Positions 1-11,264 of a stretch of 64,000 nt of DNA are shown here, one piece after another. Every line of letters starts with the position of its first letter. The first letter of the stretch is position 1. The DNA is from Rhyacichthys aspro. Its lineage: Eukaryota > Chordata > Actinopteri > Gobiiformes > Rhyacichthyidae. The translations under genes and the position numbers were made by a program. The notes beneath the pieces are model-generated. The model did not search any database. It had not been told where the DNA came from and worked only from the letters and a program-made list of their open reading frames with translations. Location: assembly GCA_036850595.1 (NCBI GenBank), contig CM072160.1, positions 2,465,981-2,529,980 on the forward strand, written 5' to 3'.

Positions 1-930
1 ACGCCTCGGCCTGGAGTCTAAGGCAGGTCTGGCTTTGTTATATGCTTCAGAAAGAGTGGAGTTAAATACTGCAAACACTCGAGTGAAAATGAGAAGCATT
101 AAACCGAAATGTTTTTCAAATAAATTACACCTTGTTTCTGTGATAAACACCACAATCAAACAGAAAACATGATGAATGTTGTACTTTTTCCCAATGACAA
201 AGCTATTAGCAACGGCTGTTTCCTGATTTAAACAAAACGCATGGCTCTTGCTTCATGATAACTCCCTAAATTATGGGAAACTGAATGAATTTAATATTCA
301 GAAAACTTGGAATAAACCAAAACCGTTTGTTTTCTGCAGCAGCTGTACCTCCAGCCTCTTCTGTCTCAACTACAGACATGACTTTTGGATCTAAAATCAG
401 GGAAACGTGCCTCTTGAAGGAGTTAGCCGAACCGAACCATCCCGTACTGACCCGACCCGTATCACAACACTAGTCGAAACGAGGCTTATGGATGTATGAT
501 CAGAACATTAGTGTCTGAACAAACATATTTAATTCCAAACCAAAGCAGCTGACAGTAATTAGAAGGTTAGAAGGTTTTCGCTTCAGAGAAAAACTTCAGA
601 CTCATTGTACTCACTATAGGCTCACTGTCAGTTCAGATTTATTTCATTTTGGTGGTGCTCCTCAAGGCTGCAGCTTTGATTTACTCCTTTTATTTGAACA
701 AACGTGTAACAAAAACAAGTGAAAATTCATAATACGTGGCCTTTAAAATGGACACATAGGAACATAGTCTGTTCTGGCCCTCAGTATTTCTTTAAATCCT
801 TCACAGAGCCTTGTCTTCTCTCCTGTCTCTCATTCCTTTTCTTATTTTTTTCCATTCTGTCTAGTCCGTTCCCATCTCTCCACTCGTACCACCTCCATCT
901 TGTCATTGTGCACTTCAGCCTCTTTCCGAA
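1..930. other. Non-coding stretch, nothing recognised
   Basis: AT-rich single-copy-looking DNA with stop codons in every frame. The longest open frames are 62 to 72 codons and have no coding character. A CT-rich tract lies at about 810-905. I see no repeat family or regulatory cluster that I can name. Confidence 0.5.
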
Positions 931-939
931 AAGATGAAG

Positions 940-1320
940 AAAATGGGAAATGGCAAATCCCGCAGCCTCTCATGGCATCCGTGTTTACCAACCCATAATG
1001 CCGTTCTCAGATTTGTTCAGCTCCTGAGATCGCTCCTTGTGTGCATGTGTTTCCCCCTCAGCCTCCTCCCTCCACCTCTTTCTTATCGCCCGACAAAAGC
1101 GGCAAAGGCTGGTTGTATTTTCAGCCCACACCTGATTGTCATACGCCGAAGCATCTCTGCGATTCTTTCCGCTAAAGCTGGAGAGGAGAAGTCTATACCG
1201 AACGCTACATACATTCAGAGAGAAAGATGTCTGTCAATGCCGCAGCCATACAACTCAAGATTAGCCAATGCTCTGAGCTGGGAGGGATTTCAACGACCAT
1301 TTTTACCTTGATAGGAGGTA
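940..1320. promoter_or_regulatory. Possible conserved non-coding island
   Basis: A non-repetitive block with more CpG than its flanks, including a CTTATCGCCCGAC stretch (reverse GATA core) and several CG steps near 1087-1200. An open frame of 125 codons crosses it but has no recognisable domain, and the same block is partly open in another frame, as expected of GC-richer non-coding DNA. Reading it as a conserved element is inference from composition only. Confidence 0.2.
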
Positions 1321-1884
1321 GCAGCAGTGGCAAAAAACTGAGTATAATCTGCATCTTTCTATTCATTGCTACAGAAAAGTTACGGGGATGTCACTGTTGG
1401 GTTCTCCATTGATGCGTCGCCAGAGCAGGATGGATAATTGAAGTCTGGGGGGGAGTTATAATACCTGGGTCGAATGAAAAGGATGCGTGTTATGTCTGCC
1501 AAAACACTCCAGGCCAGTGCTTTAGGTCTGTGTAAAAGATGAGAGCGAGGAACAGACAATGCCGTTTGTCAGTTCTTTGTAGATTGATCCAGACAGACCT
1601 GTGATCCCAACACAAGAGAAATGGCAGCAGAAGGAGCTCATTGGAAAGCAAACGTGTTGGGATTTAACCCTGAATTTGCCTCACTATTGGTGACCTGAAG
1701 TGGAAGTAAGTGATGTATTCTGTGTATTCAAAAACAGATCCACGAGTAGCCTATTTACTTTACATTTATAAGACCATTCTTTTTGATTCTATACAAAGAA
1801 TGAGTCCAGTCTGTAAATTTGAATTGGATTTTCAGGGCAAACATTGGATAGACCTACAAACAGAGAAACAAAGCATTACATTTA

Positions 1885-2010
1885 ATTAAAATTTTGCAGT
1901 TTCCAGAGTCTGCATTGTTCTCATTTTCCCCAGGACATTCTTAAAAAACAGAATGTTTCCCGGATAAATAAAGGTTAAATTAAAAATAACAAAATAATTT
2001 AACCCACAAC
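1885..2010 (+). mobile_element. Possible LINE 3' tail fragment
   Basis: The sequence around 1955-2000 reads as an ATAAATAAAGGTTAAAT-type tail followed by an A-rich stretch. This resembles the 3' ends of fish non-LTR retrotransposon copies as I remember them. No reverse transcriptase coding sequence is attached, so it would be a heavily 5'-truncated copy. The family is not identified. Confidence 0.25.
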
Positions 2011-3535
2011 CGGACAAAGAGACGATTGATCTCAAAGAATTCCAACTGAATGAAAAGAAATGTAAAGAGGAGACATTTTTCAAGACACTGACAGATTTAT
2101 CTCAAAGTTAAAGCCTGTGGATGTCCAGGTTTCTGTCCAAATCTATAAATAAAATGTCTTCCAGGTTGGAACCCATAGCGTCTCCTGGAAGGGGCCAGAC
2201 TAAGGCTCTTTATTAGTGACTTGGGGCCAATCCAAATACTTTGAAAGAAAGATCTGAACAAATCAATACATGTCCACTTGAACTTTACCTTAAGTGTTTT
2301 ATCGTCTTATCTTGTCATAAAACAGCTGTTAATTCAGGAACTACTTTGTGATTTGCGTAATTTGGCAAATATTGGGCGTTAGAATTTCTAGTGTCGGACG
2401 TGTTTGACTCTTAATATTTTCAGTAGTTATTCTGCATAAACACAACAGAGTGATTGGTATTAACAGGCTTTTCTTCTTCTGTCAAAGCAATAAACTGGTT
2501 CACTTTTATGTCAAATGCTGTGGATAATGACCAGAATATCGCTAACCGTGGAAAATGTTGTGGAAATTCATATGTTTTTGCAAAAGTTTGTAGATTGTAG
2601 CAAGGCAGACATTTCAACTTGACTTAATTTTTGTTATTTGTAAGTGTAAAGCCATAATTCTTGTTTCTATTGTGCCTTTTCAATCTCCCACTCTTTGGAA
2701 AAAGCTAAATTTTGATGAAAGTTCACCTAATTTTTCTTAACTCCTGTTATAATTTGAAAGCATTTGAGTTGAAATTTCAAACGACTGTTGTTGTTTTTGT
2801 CTGTAAACAGGAGAGTGATTTCCCTGCTTCCATTTGGCGACAAGAAAAACAATATCTGCAGAAATCGAAGCTAAAACAAGCGATATACTTTTAATAGAGT
2901 ATGGTAAGATAGATGCTTGAATGACTTCAGTTTATTTTCTACCTTCTCCCTTGTTTACATCTTCTCATTTCCTGGCAATTTTCCCTGTGTGAGATTACTC
3001 TCCACACTCAGCACGGCTGGTGGTTTCTTAGACCAAAACAAGATGTGCCGTCGACTGAATTTCAATTAATACACCTCCGGGATTTTCTTCACTTGATAGG
3101 AAGGTCTGTAAAACAAATTAGTTTGGCATAGTGCTCTAAAAATAGGAGCGACGGCGAGGACGGCGGTGGGGAAACTGGGAGCAAAGAGGTCCTGAATGGC
3201 TATTTGTTGGAGCTGGAATGGCTTTTTTGTCGTCTGTTTAAAATGATAGTTTGGAGGTTTCTGAGTCTGTGGACGTTGAATAGTTAAACACTGAGGTTAC
3301 AAATACAAATGACTGCCTTAGTCTTATTATAACTGGAGTTTTGAAATGCATGTAAATGTCTTGTCCACTTTTACCACTGGAAACTGTACCAGAGTGTACT
3401 ACATTTGAGTATTTTAATGCAGAGGATGATTATTATTTTTAACTTTATGATGGTGTTGCTCCTGCTGTTGTCATTGAAACTTTATTGAACCTTTATTAAA
3501 ACTGATTGACCTGTTTATGGGGTAAGCTGTGATGC
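2010..3535. other. AT-rich non-coding stretch
   Basis: No exon-like frame and no recognised repeat. A small GC-richer patch at about 3140-3240 (GGAGCGACGGCGAGGACGG) stands out from the AT-rich surroundings. It could be a short conserved element, but nothing else supports that. Confidence 0.4.
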
Positions 3536-3537
3536 AC

Positions 3538-3665
3538 TTTGGCTGTGTCTGAATACACTCCCAAGTCCCCAACCCCTCAATCACTACACAGTGCTCCACT
3601 AAAAAGAGGACTTTAGAGTGCACTCAATCAGTGAACAGTTTCGGACACTACGCGCTTGTTTTCTG
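3538..3665. mobile_element. Possible fish MITE terminus
   Basis: The segment contains GTGTCTGAATACACTCCC, a GTGCTCCACTAAAAAG stretch and a TTTCGGACACTACGCGC stretch. These recall a common teleost short transposon whose copies carry similar repeats of 'gtgcact' and 'ggacacta'. The second terminus is not clear; a similar-feeling segment lies at about 4160-4260. I rely on resemblance only. Confidence 0.25.
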
Positions 3666-3669
3666 TCGC

Positions 3670-4600
3670 CGATAGCCACATGACTTATATGTTTATGTTC
3701 TCCTTTATTATAAAAGAAAAAAAAAGTCAGCTGAACTCTGCTGATAATGGAATTTTGTAATAGACTCAAAACTATAGTGATGTAAATATTAGTCTAATAA
3801 TAACCTACGTTTCTCTTCCCAGGGAGAAGATGAAAATTAGCATTTAGCATTGTCCTTGTCAAATAAACAATCAATAAATGTGAACAAAACACTCAAATTC
3901 CTGGAGATTTTGAGTCTAAAATATCTGAAGGGTTGTAAATTATGAGGATCTCGCTGGTTTGTCAAAAACACAGAGGTCTCTTACTCTTTGCAACTTTAAT
4001 TTTCACAGTTTGGTTGCATCACTTACATGTTTTAACACACGTAGCATCAATATTAGCGCATTTACTGTCATCTCTGTGTCATCTTTGTGTTGTAATATGG
4101 GTCCATATTGTTCTCGTTATAGAACCTGCTTCTTCTTAAACTAAAATACCTTCACGTATCGATCTACTATAGTGCGCACCACATAATTCTGACCTCCTCA
4201 GATCCATTTTCTACATGACATCCTCGTTCACTTCCCACTTACTTCACTTCCTGTTTACTCTATCTATCTAATAAACCAAAAAATGCATTTGTATCTTTAT
4301 TCTTTTATTCCACAGGGACATTGCTTCATATTTTAAGTATTCTTTCCTGGATAATTGAGCTCATTCACTGGTGTTTGCTGCTCTTCTGTCTCTCGCCGGC
4401 TCTCCTCTCTCACAGTAAACCACCAGAGCTAACACGCTAACTATTTACAACTACCACATACAACCTGCAGAGAAAAAAAAAACCCCAGCTAATGTAACCT
4501 GGCAGGAACAGACTGATACTGAAGGCAGAACAGGCAGAGTGTATGTAGAGCATCACAAGGGAAGCTGGGCAGCCGCCTGTATATACACACTGTTTGTTTT
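3670..4600. other. Non-coding stretch
   Basis: AT-rich DNA with two overlapping short frames at 3942-4144 that are chance openings. A short A-run lies at 4471-4482. The part at 4160-4265 may belong to the transposon fragment called at 3538-3665. Confidence 0.35.
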
Positions 4601-5060
4601 GGACTCAGTGCCGTCTCATTTACACGTGTTAATTGCAGCTAATTGGTTTTAATTAGATGAACAGGAAACCCTCTGGGACCACTCATACCTTTAATTTGAA
4701 GTAAATATCAGTAATTAACATATGCTAATTCCGAGCCAATTAACATTGATTAAGAGATGCCAGCAACAAGGGGGGAGAGCTACCAACTCTCAAAAATTAC
4801 TAATGACTCAGCAAGAGAAGAGAGAGGGGATGTCACGTCGGATTATCAGGGAGCACGGGACAGAGGCCAGGCCCCACTGATAAAACCTTGGCCCCGGGTC
4901 CCGCCACTGCGAAGGGGTCACACAGAGAACGGGACCGACGGCCACGGATCGCCCCATGTGCTATACTCCGAGTGTCTGCCATGTCCCGCGCTCGCTGTGT
5001 CCACCATCTGCTGTCCCACTGTGTCCACCTTAGACTGCTCAGATTATGGATTTATATAGA
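4600..5060. promoter_or_regulatory. Candidate homeodomain/POU-rich enhancer island
   Basis: The first 160 bases hold many ATTA/TAAT cores, including TTTTAATTAGATG near 4647, CAGTAATTAACATATG near 4710 and GAGCCAATTAACATTG near 4733, plus an octamer-like TATGCTAAT at about 4721. The second half (4830-5030) is CpG-rich. Non-repetitive sequence with dense homeodomain cores is typical of vertebrate developmental enhancers. Function is inferred and untested. The 100-codon frame inside it shows no protein domain. Confidence 0.35.
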
Positions 5061-5064
5061 TATA

Positions 5065-5815
5065 GAGTATATTTATATTTTAATACAGTTGAGGCGGTGT
5101 ATATTCTGGTAAAACATTACATAGAGCAGCTTTAATGTGAAATATAAAGTCTCGAAGGCGTTTTAATGGCTCCCTGACGCTTTTTTGTCTTTGTATATGT
5201 TTATGAAACCCTTCCCTAGTCTCTCAGTCACTAAAGCTGCACAATTTCTAATGCAGCTGGCTCTGTAAGAGGAGTGTACTTTTATTTTAAAGTAAATTTA
5301 AACACCATAGTCAGCTTTAATCCAACATAAACACTTTTCTAAACTAAAGTGTGATTTGTGAAAACAGTTGGTATTATCCACAGTGACAGGTGAGGTGTAA
5401 AAGTTCACGTTAACGTTGTTTGGTTTCTGATTAAAACTAAACTTCAGACACTTTAGAATAATTCAAAAGTGCAGAAAACTTGTCACTATTTGTTTTTGTT
5501 GCTAAATGAATGTAATGTCTGCTTTGAGTTGCATAGTTTAAGTCACACAGTAACACAATCAACATGTAAACAACAACCAAACGCTGAAAAGTAGAGCACA
5601 AACAAGCTTCTGCTGTGTGCACTCCGCTGACAGCACCAGCCGCACAGCTCACTGATTCTCGTCCGTTTTAAAGGCACCGATCTTCTCTTTTCAGTGGATC
5701 ACATCGTCTTTCGGGAAACAACGATGCTCAGGGAAATCCTATCCTATCATTACTCATCAGTGGTTAAAGTGATATATATTTAAACAACAGCTTTATGTAA
5801 ATCCATGTCCATAAC
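5065..5815. other. Non-coding stretch
   Basis: AT-rich DNA. The only open frame of note (71 codons, minus strand, 5437-5652) has no domain and no splice context that I would trust. Confidence 0.45.
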
Positions 5816-5819
5816 TTAG

Positions 5820-6100
5820 ACCGTGTTTACTCTTTTAGCCGTCACTGAACGAGCGTGTTTACCGTGCCAATCCCCGGGCTCGCCGTACCTATTGTGCACG
5901 CTCTGTGGTACACCTGCACAGGAAGCATCCCCGCCGGCTCTGCAGACAGAGGGCATGTGTCTGCCAGCCGATTGAACAGGAGAGATTAGAGGGCTTACTG
6001 CTGTGAGAGCGAGCACAGAGACTGGAGGGGGGACAGCTCTGAGAGGGAACGACGAGAGACAGACCGGGACCGTGACGGAGGCAGGACACGAATGACAATT
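5820..6100. promoter_or_regulatory. GC-rich non-repetitive island
   Basis: The block rises sharply in GC and CpG against its flanks and begins at a CCGTGTTTACTC stretch. It includes GCCAGCCGATTGAACAGG. A 100-codon frame on the minus strand crosses it, but its neighbouring frame is also partly open. I read it as a possible conserved non-coding element, with low certainty. Confidence 0.22.
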
Positions 6101-6287
6101 AGAAGAAAACACAATCACACAGGAGAATATTACAGACGATCAGACGAGGGCTATCACACAAACTCTCTTTATTATGAATGTATTTTTAACAACACTGGTG
6201 TTTTCTTTGCCTCATTTTACTCGTCTTTATTTGGTAAATTTGCCCAGACTTTCTGTATTTGTTTTAAAAGTCCGAACGAGTTTAGAT

Positions 6288-6660
6288 GCTGTTTAAAAAG
6301 AAAGAAGCTGATAATCACCACATATCTTAGCGTGAGTGATTTTTCAATTGAATGATTTAGCAGCTGTCGAGGAGCAGATATAATATCTTGTGCTGCATAC
6401 GTCCTTCTGCATTTAACAAAAAATAAAGGTCGACAAAAGCCTGGAGACGTACTACTTTTTTGTTAAAGGTTAGGTTCTCGACCTTGGTTCCAGGAGGTCT
6501 ACTGTTTAGTTTTTTTCTAATGCATTCATGATGTGTGTTAGCGAGCATTAGCGGTTAGCTCTTATAGCTCCGAACATATTTTATAGCAGGGCAGGCTAGT
6601 GCTTGAAGCTAGTACGATGATTTACCTTTGATATGGTCACTACGTACAAAAGCATCATCA
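6288..6660 (+). repeat. Dispersed repeat family D, copy 1
   Basis: This segment aligns by eye with 9465-9857. Shared landmarks in order are GTGATTTTTCA, ATAATATC, an ACAAAAAATAAA block, TTGGTTCCAGG versus TTGGTTTCAGG, TTAGCGAGCATTAGCGGTT, and TTGATATGGTCACTA followed by GTACAAAAGCAT. The two copies differ by small indels and one extra 35-base piece in copy 2. No terminal repeats or coding frame are visible, so the type of element is unknown. Confidence 0.7.
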
Positions 6661-7077
6661 CTAACGAAGGGTGAAAGGCACTCCTTCTACTCTTTATATT
6701 TTCATCTTTTTGGATCAAAGACCATTTGTTTTGTCCAACCTTTTACAGCTGCACGTTTGGCTCGGGCCAAACCAGATACAGACAGTCCAGACCAAACAGG
6801 TTGTTGTTTGAATGTTTTTTTTAATGACCATATTATTATGTATTAAGCCTAAATGGGATGCAATTTTTAGATCCTTTCAGAATTCAGGTCGAATGGCAAA
6901 GATGTTTGTGGCTTTGCATCACCACATTGAAATCAAGTATTTAGAAAGTGACAGGTTGCTGTTTTGATGCACTTAGGCTGAACAACTTGACAACTGAACG
7001 TAAATAATATACTACACTACACTAAGATAGAAGTTACACGTCTTAAAAGATGTTTAGTAAAAAGCAGATACTGAACC

Positions 7078-7614
7078 TAATATTGTTTTTATTCTTAACT
7101 CCAAATAGTGTATTGTAAAAGAAATTATTTGTGAAAAAACAGTCTTTATGATGCATCTACTGTTTATTGTAAAGGATTGTAATAGATGAGAACCTCTATT
7201 CAGGAACAGAAAACCTTGGAGCGCTCCCATTGGTCGACACTTGTCACATGACGTTCCAGGAAGTTTAATAGCTGCAGATAAAGTGTATTTTCAGCTGAAT
7301 ATGTCTTTTAACAGAGAAACAGCTGAAAAAAGAAAAGCATCAACAGAGAAAAGGGAGGCAACGTAAAACACAGATAAATACTGTCAATTCAATCACGTAA
7401 TGTTTAACGAGGAGGAGATAATTGTCGTCCTGACGCTGAAGTCACCGCTAAGCTAACGCTAAACTCTAAACTTCAGTTTGGTCAAATGGATTAGTATTTT
7501 GTGGAGGTTTTATTTTTTAATAAAAGAGAAGCAGGAGAGGTCCCTAGGCTGCTTTTGGAGGAAAGTGGAGTCTGAGACAGGGACAAAAAAGAAAATCAGG
7601 GAGTGGAACTTTAA
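7078..7614 (+). mobile_element. TTAA-flanked MITE, family B, copy 1
   Basis: A non-autonomous DNA transposon with copies at 25.7 and 59.0 kb on the opposite strand. It ends with GGGAGTGGAACTTTAA, which mirrors the termini of family A, and contains the shared core GGAGCGCTCCCATTGGTCGA at 7218-7237. It also shares GAGAAACAGCTGAAAA and a TTAATAAAAGAGAAGCAGGA stretch with the other copies. There is no transposase frame. TTAA target sites are used by piggyBac and Kolobok transposases, and I cannot say which. The left boundary is set by where similarity to the 26.2-kb copy fades. Confidence 0.75.
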
Positions 7615-7839
7615 GTAACATTGCTATATTTTGTGTATTTTAACCTTAAATCCAAAAACAGTGTGTAACAGAAGTCCAGAAACAGAGTCAAAAGAAAAGT
7701 TTGCCACACAGTGTTAATTTACCTCTTTACCTCAAGAGACACGATGGCAACAGATACATAAAGCTTAGTTTGGACCCTGTTATTGTTTTATTTTTGTAAT
7801 AAAAGCAGAGGCCAACTATTTGTGTGCGTTTTGAGGCTT

Positions 7840-8040
7840 AAGGGCAGGGTGCTGAGGGACTTTGTGCCACGGTCGCTGTCGGTGTGGGCACAGTCTCAGC
7901 GCTGACTGTCAGACTGCCCACCGAACCATCTGACACACATTCACACCTCGGCCACCGTGCCCACGAGCGCCGGCCGCCTGTCTACCCAGCATGCACCAGC
8001 GAGGCTCTGCTCTGAGTGTGTGTGAAAGTCTGGAGAATAT
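7840..8040. other. GC-rich patch without assignment
   Basis: A GC-rich patch containing GCCACGGTCGCTGTCGG and GCCCACGAGCGCCGGCC. It has no long frame and no repeat relative in the window. It may be a regulatory element, but nothing specific supports that. Confidence 0.2.
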
Positions 8041-8158
8041 TACACTAATGCAGGACTTTCAAATTGTCTCCTTTTCGGCTTTTGTCAGGATTGAGACGGT
8101 CCAAGTCTGTAGTTAGTTAGGTGAAAGAGCACAAAGAATATCGAAAGAATAAACTGAA

Positions 8159-8720
8159 CAGTGAAAAAATGTTCCTGATTTCTTATTTTTTGCACATTTG
8201 TCACAGTTAAAGGTTTCAGATCATTAAACAAATGTAAATATGTGTCTCTCACTGTGGTTTGATGGAGTCCCAAAGCTTTAGAAATGGCTCTGTAACCTTT
8301 TCCAGACTGATTCAATTGCTCTGTTTCTCATTTGTTCCTGAATTTCTTTGGATCGCAGAATGATGTCTTGCTTTTTGAGACCGATTGTCCTACTTTACTT
8401 TGTCAGACAGGTTCTATTTAAGTGATTTCTTGATTCAACAGGTCTGGCAGTAATCAGGCCTGAGTCTGGTTAGTGAAACTGAACTCAGCTTTCCAAAAAA
8501 TGTGATTAAAAACAGTTAATTCATGATTTAACGATTAGATTTTAACACAGGGCTAGGCAGGTTTGTGTAGATTTTTTTTTGTAATAAATAAAATCATCAC
8601 TACTTGAGTTATCTTTGTCTAATATTTAAATTAGTTTGATGATCTGAAACATTTAAGTTTGACAAATGGGCAAAAAAATAAGAAATCAAGAAGGGGGCAA
8701 ACACTTTTTCACAAATCTGC
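8159..8720 (-). pseudogene. Tc1-type transposon relic with internal deletion
   Basis: Inverted termini of about 80 bp are visible at 8159-8240 and 8632-8720. They share a GATCTGAAACATTTAA-like motif, AAAATAAGAAATCA and ending stretches of CACTTTTTCACA type. On the minus strand, between about 8390 and 8230, the reading shows the start of a Tc1 transposase. First comes a segment reading KKQDIILRSKEIQEQM, then a frame change, then SGKGYRAISKALGLHQTTVR, which is the paired-type helix-turn-helix that binds the termini. The sequence then jumps directly into the other terminal repeat, so the whole DDE catalytic domain is absent. It is a dead copy. Tc1 copies of this kind are abundant in fish, which supports the host assignment. 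Confidence 0.85.
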
Positions 8721-9038
8721 GCGGTAAAGCCTGAAAACTGACCGAGACCTTTAAAAAGTAGCTTTTAAACCGCTCTCAACACCAAGACGGCACCATCAAC
8801 CAAATCATTATGACCACCTAGTGTTGATGACGGTGTTTTGCGTTACTGTATTTGCAAAACTGTGCCGTACAAACCTGTCTTTAGTCAAACAGTGGCGGAT
8901 TACTCTGTGAGTCATGTATATATTCAGTACATCCATGATTCACGGCTGTGTCAGGCTGACGACTGGGGGCTGTCAGAGGAGCATGACAACCACTTGCTTA
9001 ATAATAATACAACCTTCAAAGGCTGTCTGATGTCACGT

Positions 9039-9121
9039 ACACACACGACACACACACACGACACACACTGGGACCGGGGTCTAAGACAAAGACCACCAGA
9101 CGGACACACACACACACACAC
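9039..9121. repeat. Interrupted (CA)n microsatellite pair
   Basis: Two CA-rich runs (9039-9069 with CG interruptions, and 9103-9121) are separated by about 35 bases of mixed sequence. Short frames on both strands here are products of the dinucleotide repeat and not genes. Confidence 0.85.
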
Positions 9122-9464
9122 TGTTGTTGTCAGTCTCATGAATATTTAGCAGGACTTGTTGGAATGAAGATAGAGGTTTGCTTTGCTGCTGCGTGTTCAA
9201 ACACATTTCCCAAGTGTGTGGCTCGTCCGTACGTTCAGATGTGCACCGGTCATTCCCATGGCAACAGCCGTGATTCAGGTAGAGCCACGAACATCGAACA
9301 TCACAACGGCCTCCCAGTCCTCCTTTTTCCACGTACGTGCCTTATTGTCAACCTTAACCTTCAAAATATAATGTATCTACGTTATTTATGTGATTATTGG
9401 GGAAAAAATGTCACGATGTTGATTATAGAACGTACAACGTGACAAAAAGGAAGCCTGTGTCGTA

Positions 9465-9857
9465 CTTTAAAGAGAACGAAATAGAAAATCAACACATGTC
9501 TTGGTGCAAGTGATTTTTCAGTTGAAGTTCAATTGTTAGCTGCAGTTTGGGAGTAGAAATAATATCTCGTGTTGCTTTAAACAAAAAATAAAAGTCAACA
9601 AAAGCCTTGAGACATTCAACTTTTTTATTAGAAGTTGGGTCTATGGCCTTGGTTTCAGGAACTCTACTGTTTATTTATTTTCTTATGCATTCATGATATA
9701 AGTTAGCGAGCATTAGCGGTTAGCTCTCATAGCGCTTATCGTATTTTAAAGCAAGGCAGCCTAGTGCTTTAACATTTCTTCCCATTAACACTGCAACTAT
9801 AAACAAAGCTAGTAAGATGATTTACTTTTGATATGGTCACTAGGTACAAAAGCATTA
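9465..9857 (+). repeat. Dispersed repeat family D, copy 2
   Basis: This is the partner of 6288-6660, in the same orientation and about 3.2 kb downstream. It carries an additional segment at about 9768-9805 (CATTTCTTCCCATTAACAC...) that is absent from copy 1. Similarity begins near CAACACATGTCTTGG and ends near GTACAAAAGCATTATTC. It could be an old interspersed element or a local segmental duplication. Confidence 0.7.
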
Positions 9858-9869
9858 TTCGACTCCAAA

Positions 9870-10680
9870 TCCCGACCACAAACAAGGTTCAATCTTTGTG
9901 GACCTTAATAAAAACTCTTGGAACAACAATAAACCATGCAAAACATTGACATATTCACACTTTACTGAGAGAGATCTCCAAACTGGATTTTTTTTCACAA
10001 ACCCACTGGCAAATGAAAAAATATGTGTCGGAAAATGTGTTTTCAGTTTAAAACAATGGTCATTCCAATGTATTCTATCAATAAAATTACAGGTGTAATG
10101 GTGTATTTGAACATAAGGACCTAAAATAAAAACATGACCTTTTCAGAACATAACTTAAGCACATTATAGAAGCACAAGTTCCCAATGAAGCTACTGCCTC
10201 AGGTTGAATATAAAGGCTGTTTATTGGTAAAAACAAACAACAGTCTATGGAAAACTTGTGGAAAGTTTGTTGCAGTGATTGGTGTTTGTTAAAATGAGGA
10301 CAACAGGGACATGTTAGTGTTTTTACAGATTTTGTTGGGACATGTGGGACAGTCCCCATTAAATAGAGACACATGGTCCCTCTGACTTTACCAGCTGTTC
10401 TTTCAGAGGAATCACAGCCTGCCCTTCGTCTGAATTTCACACCACAGTGTCTCCAGGAAGTTGCAAATATGTCATAAATAAGTGATAAACTAAGATATGA
10501 ATGAATGGCCTGTTGCTTTTTAAATCTCACTCTCTTATTTCAGTATGTCACGATAGATTAAATAGCTATTTTACCAACATAAGTAATATAAACCATCCCA
10601 ACCACTCTGGATTTCTAAAAAGCCAACAAACATTATGAGAAAGTGCATGTCGTATTTATGCAAAGATGATCACGGGTCAA
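9870..10680. other. Non-coding stretch with a chance 147-codon frame
   Basis: The minus-strand frame at 10087-10530 is one of the longer ones in the window. It has a random-looking composition, no domain, no splice signal of note and no poly(A) signal in place. The segment at 10325-10385 contains GGGACATGTGGGACAGTCCCC, a short imperfect inverted repeat. Confidence 0.4.
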
Positions 10681-10689
10681 ACAGGACGG

Positions 10690-11260
10690 TCCCGGCGCAG
10701 ATCTGCTTCACCTGCTTTTGCATGTGACTCGTGAAGAGGTCGGGGGCCGGCGGAGGAAAAGGAATACGGGGAGGGGGGTCTCTGTAGCGTTTTGTCGTGG
10801 CACACTTGACAAAACAAAGACAACTCACTTTTCTGGTCCTCTGCCACATTTGGTATTCAGGAACAAGTCGGGGCTCTGGCTGCAAGCGCCCGATAACGCC
10901 ACCTCTCCGCCGCTCTCTCTTGGGTGTTGTGATGTGGCTGTAGGGAGGAGGAGGGGGTCCCTTCACTCCAGACAGACCCTGCCATTCGAATGCAAAGCCT
11001 CAGCTGCTGCAAATCCACAGCCACTGCCCCCCTGAGCCACCCACCCGCCCCTCTTTTTCCTTTCTATTATTTCGACAGGATTTCACAGCTATTTTTGGCT
11101 GGGCGGGCTAAGCCGTCCAAGGATCTCCACTGAAGATATGTCATCAAAACCCAGCCACCACCCTTCGGGGTCATTAACATAAAAATTAAAGAATTATACG
11201 CAGAGAAAATGGGCTGAGAATGAATGCATGCATAAATAACTTTACTGTATAATTCCCAAT
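10690..11260. promoter_or_regulatory. Candidate conserved non-coding island
   Basis: A non-repetitive block in two parts. A CpG-rich half (10690-10990) is followed by an AT-rich half with GGGGTCATTAACATAAAAAT near 11168 and ATGCATGCATAAATAAC near 11224, which carry ATTA and forkhead-like ATAAATA cores. Two overlapping open frames of about 100 codons lie on opposite strands, which is a sign of GC richness rather than coding. Enhancer function is inference. Confidence 0.3.
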
Positions 11261-11264
11261 TCAG

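Noticed and set aside
8085..8315. 76-codon frame as a functional small DNA-binding protein
   Set aside because: It is the helix-turn-helix remnant of a Tc1 transposase with an upstream frame change and no catalytic domain. Its 3' part is translated terminal repeat.
10087..10530. 147-codon minus-strand frame
   Set aside because: No domain, erratic composition, no splice or poly(A) context. Expected by chance in 64 kb.
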